Shown here piece after piece: positions 1 through 8,050 of a stretch of DNA of 34,273 nt. The DNA lies in the NCBI GenBank assembly GCA_031262995.1, contig JAISGR010000027.1, forward strand, positions 1-34,273. Direction: 5' to 3'. A model generated the notes under the pieces. That model did not search any database, had not been told where the DNA came from, and saw nothing but the letters and a program-made list of their open reading frames with translations. The position numbers and the translations under genes were made by a program. Source of the DNA: Prevotellaceae bacterium (GTDB lineage Bacteria > Bacteroidota > Bacteroidia > Bacteroidales > Bacteroidaceae). The number at the start of each line of letters is the position of its first letter. Position 1 is the stretch's first letter.

Positions 1-298
1 CCCCCACTGCCGGCTGTGACGCACCTGTGTCGCCGGCTGTGGCGAACATTGACTAACGGTAGTCGCGAACAGCGACTACCGTTAGTCGTTTATCCCGACT
101 ACAGGTAGTCGTTTATCCCGACTACAGGTAGTCACTCATCCCGACTACAGGTAGTCGCTCATCCCGACTACCGTTAGTCGTTCATCCAGACTACAGGTAG
201 TCGCTCATCCCGACTACTGGTAGTCACTCATCCCGACTACCGGTAGTCGCTGTTCGCCACAGCCGGCGGCGCAGGTGCGTCACAGCCGGTGGTGGGGG
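1..298 (+). repeat. Clamped tandem palindrome array 1: nine 23-bp-period GACTAC-NN-GTAGTC dyads (51-248) inside a 48-bp imperfect inverted repeat (1-48 / 251-298)
   Basis: Dyads start at 51, 74, 97, 120, 143, 166, 189, 212 and 235 (all steps 23). Spacer consensus gYTcATCCC. Outer arms match at 44/48 positions; the four mismatches are G-U in + strand RNA. Confidence 0.95.
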
Positions 299-392
299 TG
301 TGAGGTTGGAGGCAGTGGAGCTTGTGATGCGCCGTTGGTGACACCTCTTCAACGTTCAGGCTCCTCTTGAGGAAGTATCATTTGTCTTGGCT

Positions 393-2111
393 TTAAAGCT
401 CCAGCTTGTACTGCACGCCGTGTTTCCGGGCATGGCGTTTCCAGAACTTCTTTCTGTAATGGAGCGTGCGTTCGATGCAGTAAGCGGTGTCTGCCCCGCG
501 GGCTTCGGCATACCGTGTGGCGAGTTCGACAAAGAAGGCGGGCTGTCCCCACAGGCGGGCGAAGTTGGCACATCCTTTCTCTACGCTGACCTTTCCGAAG
601 TACATGCGGTTGGTATCGACAAGGGAGAAGCGGTACTCGCCGTCTACCGTGTCGAACAGGATGTTGCCGGGCGAATAGTCGCGGTGCAGGATACCGTGCT
701 CGTGCATCGCGGCAGTGAAGCGGGCTAACGCCTGCACGATGTCCCGACAGTCGGCGATGTCGGCATTGCCAAACTCGTAGAAGTTGCGGCGGTAGGGCGA
801 CTGCTCGCTGATGAAGTAGGATTCGGCGAGCAGCCCGAAGGAAGCGTTTGTGAGACAGGCTATCGGTCGGGGCGTTTCGATGCCTGCCTGCAACAACCGG
901 TTGGGGTAGGTGAATGCGCGTTCGGCTTTGGACTTCCGGAAGAAGGAGTAGACAATGCGGTTGAAGAGCGACGGAACGGCATATCGCTTCACGTTGATGC
1001 TCCGGGTGCCGACAGTCATTACCTTGATGGTGTTTCTGCCTGCGTAGATGATTTCCCCTTCGGTGTCAAACCGATTGATTCGTTCAAGGATAGCGGGCAT
1101 GATGCTTTCGTAAGCGGGGCTATACTGCATGTGTACGGTGGGCTGCTGCCCTGTCAGGCGGAAATACTTATCCAATACCAGCAGGGAGATGAGCCGTTCG
1201 CGCTGCTTGTCCCTGAAAGGAGCCACGTAGTCATGGGCGTGTGCGATGATCTGTTGGGCTTCGTCGGGGTGCTGGATATAGTAAGTCACCCGCTCCTCCA
1301 GATCCGAGAAGTCGGGTTTGATCTCGATGTAGTGGTAGTTGGGAATCAGCGTCCCCTCCATGAACCACGTTTCGCAGGTAGGTCGGGGCATGACGGCGAT
1401 GGAGTTGGACGACATCACCCACTTCAGGTTGCTTGCCACATCGTTGCCTTCGAGCGCCATGATGAACTTGTAGTCCAAGTGTTCGCGGATGGTTTTCTTC
1501 TCGGTCTGCCACTCGGCAGGGTCGGTGGTGCGCTTGCTCACATCGCCCAGGTCGCACAGCGGGTGCTGGAAGTACATCTCCATGAACTGCCGGCGGTTGG
1601 GTTTGTCCTTCACCTTGCCGCGGAAGATGACTCGGTCTTGCTTGTCGGCAAACGCTTTCTTGTCGTCGACAAAGATGAAATGGCGCGCCTTGTTCAGCTT
1701 CATCACGATGGAGTTGCGGTTGTCGGGCACCAGCGGACGGCTCTTCACGATAGCGGGAGCGGGCGGTACGTAGGTCACATCGCCCGGACAGAAGCACCAG
1801 CGATAGTGCGGCGGAAACCAGCGGGTATATTCATGCGTATCGAAGAAGTAGACCTTGTGCCGCCCCATCTTGTGCGCCTTGAGCGGCGGGGCATCGGCAG
1901 GAAGGGGCATCGGCTGAGAGAGCCGGTTGTAGTACTCCACCCGCCGGTTGATGTATTCGATGTCGTCCCGCCGCGCTGCCGATGCCAACACCCTGTGCAA
2001 CCGCATCCGATGCCACAAGCCGGGGATGAGCATACGGAGCATGTTCAGTCCGTAATAGACAAACTTAGGGTGCTTGCCGCTGCGCAGTGTATATAGTAAT
2101 TTATTTTTCAT
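393..2111 (-). CDS. Fusion protein: glycosyltransferase family 90 (CAP10-like) N-terminal domain plus LPS kinase (WaaP/InaA/Kdo-kinase-like) C-terminal domain
   Basis: ORF to 2132; likely start MKNKLLYTLRSGKHPKF at 2111. CAP10-like motifs (VIFRGKVKDKPNRRQF, EGNDVASNLKWVMSSNSI..., DLEERVTYYIQHPDEAQQI). Kinase motif HEHGILHRDYSPGNILF and VDTNRM in the C-terminal third. Confidence 0.85.
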   Translation of the reverse strand: MKNKLLYTLRSGKHPKFVYYGLNMLRMLIPGLWHRMRLHRVLASAARRDDIEYINRRVEYYNRLSQPMPLPADAPPLKAHKMGRHKVYFFDTHEYTRWFPPHYRWCFCPGDVTYVPPAPAIVKSRPLVPDNRNSIVMKLNKARHFIFVDDKKAFADKQDRVIFRGKVKDKPNRRQFMEMYFQHPLCDLGDVSKRTTDPAEWQTEKKTIREHLDYKFIMALEGNDVASNLKWVMSSNSIAVMPRPTCETWFMEGTLIPNYHYIEIKPDFSDLEERVTYYIQHPDEAQQIIAHAHDYVAPFRDKQRERLISLLVLDKYFRLTGQQPTVHMQYSPAYESIMPAILERINRFDTEGEIIYAGRNTIKVMTVGTRSINVKRYAVPSLFNRIVYSFFRKSKAERAFTYPNRLLQAGIETPRPIACLTNASFGLLAESYFISEQSPYRRNFYEFGNADIADCRDIVQALARFTAAMHEHGILHRDYSPGNILFDTVDGEYRFSLVDTNRMYFGKVSVEKGCANFARLWGQPAFFVELATRYAEARGADTAYCIERTLHYRKKFWKRHARKHGVQYKLEL

Positions 2112-2149
2112 AAGCCTGCCCGATACGTCCATTGCTAAAAGTGAGGCGG

Positions 2150-2157
2150 CAAAGGTA
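2150..2157 (-). promoter_or_regulatory. Bacteroides -7 element (TACCTTTG) upstream of the GT90-kinase gene
   Basis: caaaggta on + = TACCTTTG on -, about 40 nt upstream of ATG 2111. Confidence 0.55.
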
Positions 2158-2359
2158 TTTCTTTTCGGGGACTTTTCAGCAGATTGGGGAGTAATAACGC
2201 GAGTGGACGGTGAATCAGTGCGTTAGCGTCAATACTGCTGTGGTCTGCTTTTTGCCCAAAATGCAGGTAAAAGCGAAGTTGGGAAAGATTTTCGTTACTA
2301 ATGCGTTACCTGTTTCCACGAGTGGAAAGCGACGCAAAGTTACTTAAAACAAGAAAGTT

Positions 2360-2749
2360 ATGAAACAGAAAGTAGAGGTGCTGTTCTACCTCAAGAAAAA
2401 GGAACAGGACAAGGACGGGAAGTGCCCTATTATGGGGCGAATTACCGTTGGCAAAACCATCGCTGCATTTTCAACGAAGTTGAAAATAGATATAGAGTTA
2501 AAGCCAAGAACTGTCTCAATACACATCTCGACAATGCGACGTATGGTGAGTTTGGCTATTGGAGAGGGTATCATTAGCCATGACCCGTTCAATGGATATG
2601 CTCCTCCCCATGCGGAGAAAGTCCACCGATACTTGAATAAGCAAGAGGTTTTCCTTCTAATGAACACTCCGCTCAAGAAGGATTTGCATAAGTTGATACG
2701 GGATTTGTTCCTCATTCAAATCTTCACCGGACTTGCTTGGAATAGTTGA
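2360..2749 (+). pseudogene. Tyrosine recombinase/integrase remnant with internal deletion and missing catalytic domain
   Basis: N-terminus VEVLFYLKKKEQDKDGKCPIMGRITVGKTIAAFSTKLKI resembles the Arm-DNA-binding domain of Bacteroidetes integrases. It jumps directly to RMVSLAIGEGIISHDPFNGY...YLNKQEVFLLMNTPL...IRDLFLIQIFTGLA (core-binding / start of catalytic domain) and stops at once. Confidence 0.8.
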
Positions 2750-2797
2750 ATATATTAGCCGCATTACGATTTCTTATAAGAAAAAGAATAAAAAAAG

Positions 2798-2828
2798 TTT
2801 GGATATATTACACTATTGCATAGCTTTG
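2798..2828 (+). promoter_or_regulatory. Consensus Bacteroides promoter TTTG-N19-TAGCTTTG driving the S41 peptidase
   Basis: TTTG 2798-2801 and TAGCTTTG 2821-2828, 24 bp before ATG 2853. Confidence 0.75.
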
Positions 2829-2852
2829 CGTTCAAACTTGAATCCAATTCAT

Positions 2853-4529
2853 ATGAAGACTGCAATTCTTATTTTGTTCAGCACGATCTTTCTCGTAGCA
2901 TGCACCCATCCAAATGCTACTACGGACTCTACAAATATGGAGAGTGATCCGGTATTCAACAAAGAATTAGTAAAAGACACCTTGTCATCGGTTCAAGTTC
3001 AACGTTTATATGAAACGGCCAAAGTGTGGGGTGTGCTCAAGTATTGCCATCCCAACATAGTGAACGGTAGCTATGACATGGATTTTGAATTGGCCAAGCA
3101 GCTGTCTATAACGTTGTGTGAACAGCTGCCTATTGATTCGGTCTTAATCGGATGGTGTAATCAGTACGGAGAACTCTATACGAAAACGGAGATAACGGCA
3201 CCTCAATGGCTCATTCATGGTCTGTCGCCGGGTACAGCACGTATGATGAATAGAATATGGTCTTCGGCATCATATTCTCGCGAAAGCCATTATGTAAAGA
3301 TTGGGATGCTACAAGGGATACCCATTTTTCAAAATGAAAAACAATATCGAGAGATTGGAGACCCCTCCCAAATCTATCGCCTGCTCAGTTTATTCCGTTA
3401 TTGGAATATTGTTAATCATTATTATGCCAACATAGATTTGTTGGACGATTGGGACAATGTCTTAAAAGAGTTCATTCCGATTTTCTTTGCATCAGCCACT
3501 AAAAGCGAATATGTTGAAGCATTAAATCGCCTGACACACGAAATAGAAGACGGGCATGGGGTGTTATATTCGGATGTCGACCCCTACAAATATCTGTTTG
3601 GCGATAGGATAGCAGCTGTCGGCGCCAGGTTCGTCGGCGATACTCTTGTTGTGGTATCTACTCCTCATACGCTACTAAATAATGAGATTTCCAGAGGTGA
3701 TGAGGTCGTAACGGTAAATGGAGTTGGCATTAAGGAGATTATTCAAGAAAGGACAAACCTTACCGCGGCTTCTAACATGAAAGCTATATATACTCGAATC
3801 AGCGAACAAATATTCAGAACTGACAGAGATACATTGGAAGTCCAAATCAGAGACAAACATGGCAGAATATCCCATGTCAAACTGCCAACCTATCCTGCAA
3901 AAGATGTAGACTTGGAAGTTATGCCGGACACCTGCTTCCGGCTGATAGGAACGGTAGGCTATCTATATACCGGAACCTACAAGAATCAATATAAGAGTAA
4001 GATAAAGAAAGCGATAGAGAACACGCAAGCGCTTATTATAGATCTAAGGTGCTATCCGGGTGAATACATGCTGTATTCTTTTGGGGAATTATTGTCTAAG
4101 AAACGTGTTCTGTTTGCGAAACTGAGAGAACTCCGTTCTGTACAGCCACGTGATTTTAAAGTAACTGATGCTGCATCGGTAGGACCTTTGTTTAGCTTTT
4201 CTGCATACGATAAGCCGGTATATGTCCTTGTAGATGAGAACACGTTTAGTCAAGCGGAATATATGGCACTTGCCTATTCCGCTCTCCCAAACGTGACGGT
4301 AGTTGGATCCCAAACCGCCGGAGCCGATGGTGATGTTGCCGAGATTTGGCTGCCGGGACGTATGCTGACGTATATCAGTAGTATCTCTGTTTTAGACAGA
4401 GATGGGTATAACACGCAACGAATAGGCATAATGCCGGACATTGTTGTGACGCCCTCCGTAGAAGACATCAGGAATGGCAATGATGCAGTTCTTAACTATG
4501 TTTTGAAACTTATACAACCAAATTGCTAA
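2853..4529 (+). CDS. S41 family (C-terminal processing-like) peptidase, predicted lipoprotein
   Basis: ORF open from 2733; lipoprotein signal MKTAILILFSTIFLVAC starts at 2853. PDZ-like region and VYVLVDENTFSQAEYMAL catalytic Ser motif. Confidence 0.85.
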   Translation: MKTAILILFSTIFLVACTHPNATTDSTNMESDPVFNKELVKDTLSSVQVQRLYETAKVWGVLKYCHPNIVNGSYDMDFELAKQLSITLCEQLPIDSVLIGWCNQYGELYTKTEITAPQWLIHGLSPGTARMMNRIWSSASYSRESHYVKIGMLQGIPIFQNEKQYREIGDPSQIYRLLSLFRYWNIVNHYYANIDLLDDWDNVLKEFIPIFFASATKSEYVEALNRLTHEIEDGHGVLYSDVDPYKYLFGDRIAAVGARFVGDTLVVVSTPHTLLNNEISRGDEVVTVNGVGIKEIIQERTNLTAASNMKAIYTRISEQIFRTDRDTLEVQIRDKHGRISHVKLPTYPAKDVDLEVMPDTCFRLIGTVGYLYTGTYKNQYKSKIKKAIENTQALIIDLRCYPGEYMLYSFGELLSKKRVLFAKLRELRSVQPRDFKVTDAASVGPLFSFSAYDKPVYVLVDENTFSQAEYMALAYSALPNVTVVGSQTAGADGDVAEIWLPGRMLTYISSISVLDRDGYNTQRIGIMPDIVVTPSVEDIRNGNDAVLNYVLKLIQPNC

Positions 4530-4616
4530 AAAAGTTATCAGAAGAGGCAAAAAAATCTTAGGAATCGCCATACACAGGTATAACATGGCTCATTTATCCG
4601 TTTTAAGAGTGATACA

Positions 4617-4648
4617 TTTGGTCATCGCAAAGGACTTGCATACCTTTG
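4617..4648 (+). promoter_or_regulatory. Consensus Bacteroides promoter TTTG-N20-TACCTTTG
   Basis: TTTG 4617-4620, TACCTTTG 4641-4648. Confidence 0.7.
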
Positions 4649-4871
4649 CAGTATGGTCTTTGAACGGATGCAAAACAAAGTGAACCAAAGAGTTCGCCTC
4701 GTTACTTAGCCGTTACCTACCCAAGCCTCACAGGTAGTAAACTCCTATCAATCAAATAATCTGCTGTTTTTTGAGACAGATGTAACGGTTTTCGGCGGAG
4801 AATGCTCACTGACGTTACTGCACTGTCTTTTTTAGGTTATCTTTGCGCCATATTTTTAGCATGGAGCAGGA

Positions 4872-5495
4872 ATGAAACAGAAATATTATGTGGTATGGAA
4901 CGGCATAGAGCCGGGTATCTACGACAACTGGACAGCGTGTCAGGCACAGATAAAAGGATATGCGCAAGCCCGCTACAAATCATTCAAAAGCCGGCAAGAG
5001 GCGGAAGAAGCATATACTTTGCCCGCGCCCGTCGCATCGCCTGCCGCATCGTCCGTGTCAACCAAGTCTTCTTCATTCGTCGACCCCCTTCCCTACGACG
5101 ACAACAGCCTGGCAGTAGATGCCGCCTGTAGCGGGAACCCCGGCAAGATGGAGTATCGCGGCGTGCACGTGGCAAGCCGTCAGGAGGTGTTTCACTACGG
5201 ACCGGTGTACGGCACGAACAACATCGGTGAGTTCCTTGCCATCGTACACGGGCTTGCCCTGATGGAACAGAAAGGCATCAAGCTGCCCATATACAGCGAC
5301 AGCGTCAACGCCATCAAGTGGGTCAAGCAGAAGAAATGCAAAACCAAACTGCCGCGCAACGAGCAGACCGAAGCCCTCTTCCAGGTTATCGAGCGCGCCG
5401 AGGTGTGGCTGAAAGCGCATCGTGTCACCACACCCGTCATCAAGTGGGAAACAGCGGCATGGGGGGAGATACCGGCAGACTTCGGGCGAAAATAG
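4872..5495 (+). CDS. Ribonuclease HI family protein with N-terminal viroplasmin (caulimovirus) domain
   Basis: MKQKYYVVWNGIEPGIYDNWTACQAQIKGYAQARYKSFKSRQEAEEAY viroplasmin motif; RNase H fold AVDAACSGNPG...IGEFLAIVHGLALM...YSDSVNAIKWV. Confidence 0.9.
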   Translation: MKQKYYVVWNGIEPGIYDNWTACQAQIKGYAQARYKSFKSRQEAEEAYTLPAPVASPAASSVSTKSSSFVDPLPYDDNSLAVDAACSGNPGKMEYRGVHVASRQEVFHYGPVYGTNNIGEFLAIVHGLALMEQKGIKLPIYSDSVNAIKWVKQKKCKTKLPRNEQTEALFQVIERAEVWLKAHRVTTPVIKWETAAWGEIPADFGRK

Positions 5496-5683
5496 GGAAC
5501 GCGCTCCCGTCCCAACAGGAACAGACATTTTTCCCATTGAGACGAATCTGTCATCCCAATAAGCCAACGGGCTTGTCTTACTGAGAGAGAGGCGTTGTCT
5601 CGTCGGAACAAGCGGCCAAGCTCCATAAAGTATCATCATGGAGAATAACACTTCGCCATTCTTGCGTATCGACAAACAATGAT

Positions 5684-5691
5684 TACCTTTG
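5684..5691 (+). promoter_or_regulatory. Bacteroides -7 element (TACCTTTG) upstream of the Rpn-family gene
   Basis: TACCTTTG 5684-5691, 28 bp before ATG 5720. Confidence 0.5.
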
Positions 5692-5719
5692 CTGCCAAGA
5701 CAATGATAAAATAGCGTTT

Positions 5720-6586
5720 ATGAGTGACTTTTTAACCCCTTTTACCGATTGGTCGTTTAAGTTTTTCTTTGGTAGAGAGCAGTCGAAAGAGATATTAATA
5801 CCGTTTTTGAACGATTTGTTGCCGGAGGAAGATGCGATTGTTGATTTGCATTTCCTCGACCGCGAACAACAACCAGAAGCCAGAGAGAACCGTTTGTGTA
5901 TCTTTGATATTTACTGTCAGACCGATACGGGCAAACACTTTATTGTAGAGATGCAACGCCAGTCGCAAGTTGACTTCAAAGACCGCGCATTCTTTTACAT
6001 CTCTACGGCAGTGACCCGGCAGGGCAAGTCGGGCAACGATTGGAACTACAACGGGATAGCCCCCGTGTATGGAGTATTCTTCCTTGATTTTCATCTGTCC
6101 GGCATCAACAAACCCATCACGGATGTTGTTTTGGCAGACAGAGAAACAGGCGAAGTGTTTTACCACAAAATCAGGCAGGTCTTCATCTCGCTGCCCGATT
6201 TCAAACTAACAGCAGATGAGTGTAACACCAAGTTTGAACAATGGATTTATTCACTTAAAAATATGGAAACATTAGGTCACATACCCGAACAGTTTAAGCG
6301 CAATATCCCTGCACTGAATCGCCTTGAAGAGCTGGCACGTGTCGGCGCTCTCTCTTCCAAGGAGTACGATCAGTATCAAGAAAGCTTGAAGGTACATCGG
6401 GATAATTTGGCTGTGCTGACCTTCACACATTTGGAAGGTAGAAAGGAAGGGCGGCAGGAAGGTAGAAAGGAAGGACTTTTGGAAGGAAAGATGGATGATG
6501 CAAGAAATCTGAAGCGGTTAGGCGTTGCAACCGAGATTATTATGCAAGGTACCGGCTTGTCGCGTGAAGTCATTGAAAGGTTATAA
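5720..6586 (+). CDS. Rpn family recombination-promoting nuclease / PD-(D/E)XK nuclease family transposase
   Basis: FLTPFTDWSFKFFFG start; IFDIYCQTDTGKHFIVEMQ (D...ExQ) nuclease motif; C-terminal EGRKEGRQEGRKEG repeats. Confidence 0.88.
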   Translation: MSDFLTPFTDWSFKFFFGREQSKEILIPFLNDLLPEEDAIVDLHFLDREQQPEARENRLCIFDIYCQTDTGKHFIVEMQRQSQVDFKDRAFFYISTAVTRQGKSGNDWNYNGIAPVYGVFFLDFHLSGINKPITDVVLADRETGEVFYHKIRQVFISLPDFKLTADECNTKFEQWIYSLKNMETLGHIPEQFKRNIPALNRLEELARVGALSSKEYDQYQESLKVHRDNLAVLTFTHLEGRKEGRQEGRKEGLLEGKMDDARNLKRLGVATEIIMQGTGLSREVIERL

Positions 6587-6647
6587 CCCCTCTGTTATGT
6601 TCTCCCGTCTCTCTTGAGTGAAGCCTGTACCTTGCCGTTGAAATATC

Positions 6648-7154
6648 TTAATCGGATGCTGAGAGGGCTACTTCATCTTCATTGATGTCACATTCGATGT
6701 CGGGCATGCATTTGCGTATATCCTTTATCTCATAGCCCCGGCTCAGGGCGAAGCGCACCAGCTTGCCGTCGCGTTCATAATTGCTGGCGGCATGTACGCT
6801 TTTCTGCTTCGAGACCAACAGCTTCCCCAATGTCATCAGATAATCCATCTCGTCTACTTCATTCAACAACCGGTTGCTGATGAAAGGGGAAATCTTCTTT
6901 AACCGCAGGGCTTGCGCAATCTTTCGTTTTCCCCACTTGGCGAAGTAAATCTTGTCGTGGATAAAGGCACGGCAATAGCGTTCTTCGTCGACGTAGTGCG
7001 CTGCTTCCAATCTGGAAAGAATGTTATTTACGGTTTCGTAAGGCAGCCCCCAACGCACAATCTTCTCGGCAATATCGGCACGGCAATATTCGGTGGTGGC
7101 ACAACTCTCAGCCAGTTTGCTGAAAGCTTCATCTTCATTGTAAGTACGAATCAT
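6648..7154 (-). CDS. recX: RecX family regulatory protein
   Basis: RecX-like three-helix repeats (LSRLEAAHYVDEERYCRAFIHDKIYFAKWGKRKIAQALRLKKI). Overlaps the prmC stop by 4 nt. Confidence 0.85.
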   Translation of the reverse strand: MIRTYNEDEAFSKLAESCATTEYCRADIAEKIVRWGLPYETVNNILSRLEAAHYVDEERYCRAFIHDKIYFAKWGKRKIAQALRLKKISPFISNRLLNEVDEMDYLMTLGKLLVSKQKSVHAASNYERDGKLVRFALSRGYEIKDIRKCMPDIECDINEDEVALSASD

Positions 7155-7999
7155 CTTTTTTCGGCAATTATAAATCTATCGTTATGTGAAATATCCTGTT
7201 GAAGGAGTACGTTGCTGTAACCGGTCAGATGCAACATCTCGACGATCTCCCGTCCGTATCTGCGATTGATTTCGAGGTAAAGCTTGCCGCCGCAAGGGAG
7301 CATCATCATGCCCAGTACGCCGATACGGCGGTAGAAGCGGAGCGGATCTTTGTCGGGTACAAACAGTGCCACGGACGGTTCCCAGTCGAGCACGTGAGGT
7401 TCCATCTCTTTCCGTTCGGACATCGTGACGTAGGGAGGGTTACTCACGATGACATCGTATTGCTCGTCCGGCGACGGGATGTATGTCATCACATCGCACA
7501 AACGGAACTTGACGGAAGTGTGCAGCAACCTGTTATTGGTTTCGGCGATGAACAGTGCGTCTTGGGAAATGTCCCATCCGCAGACTTGTGCCTCGGGAAA
7601 GGTTGCCGCCAGTGTAATGGCCATGCAACCGCTTCCGGTACCGATGTCCAGGATGTGTGCATCGGGAGAGATTTCGGCAATCATGCGTTCGGTCAGTTCT
7701 TCGGTTTCGGGACGGGGAATGAGTACGTCGCGCGTGACACGGAAATTCCGCCCCAGAAAGCGGGCTTCACCGATGATGTATTGTATCGGCTCGTTCTGTT
7801 TCAGGCGATCGAGAATTGTCTGTATACGAAACCGCTCTTTCGCGGATAATGTTATATCTTTGCCCAGATAATAATCTGCAACAGGCTGTCCCATCAGCTC
7901 ACAGCAGATGAGTTTTGTCAGATTGGCGGCTTCCCGAGCCTCATAAACCGTACTCAATTCTTGTCGAAGATAGGAGGGTATTTGTTGATGCGGTAACAT
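7151..7999 (-). CDS. prmC: Peptide chain release factor N(5)-glutamine methyltransferase
   Basis: Motifs LIPRPETEELTE, ILDIGTGSGCMAITLA, VSNPPYV. Confidence 0.95.
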   Translation of the reverse strand: MLPHQQIPSYLRQELSTVYEAREAANLTKLICCELMGQPVADYYLGKDITLSAKERFRIQTILDRLKQNEPIQYIIGEARFLGRNFRVTRDVLIPRPETEELTERMIAEISPDAHILDIGTGSGCMAITLAATFPEAQVCGWDISQDALFIAETNNRLLHTSVKFRLCDVMTYIPSPDEQYDVIVSNPPYVTMSERKEMEPHVLDWEPSVALFVPDKDPLRFYRRIGVLGMMMLPCGGKLYLEINRRYGREIVEMLHLTGYSNVLLQQDISHNDRFIIAEKR

Positions 8000-8050
8000 A
8001 TCGAGTTATCAGGCTGCAAAAGTATAAAAAAGGGACTAATCACAATGTGC

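Noticed and set aside
51-248. CRISPR array
   Set aside because: Period is 23 bp, with conserved 9-nt spacers and self-palindromic repeats; no unique spacers and no cas genes in the window.
1131-2096. 321-aa + strand ORF opposite the GT90-kinase gene
   Set aside because: Antisense shadow; no motifs.
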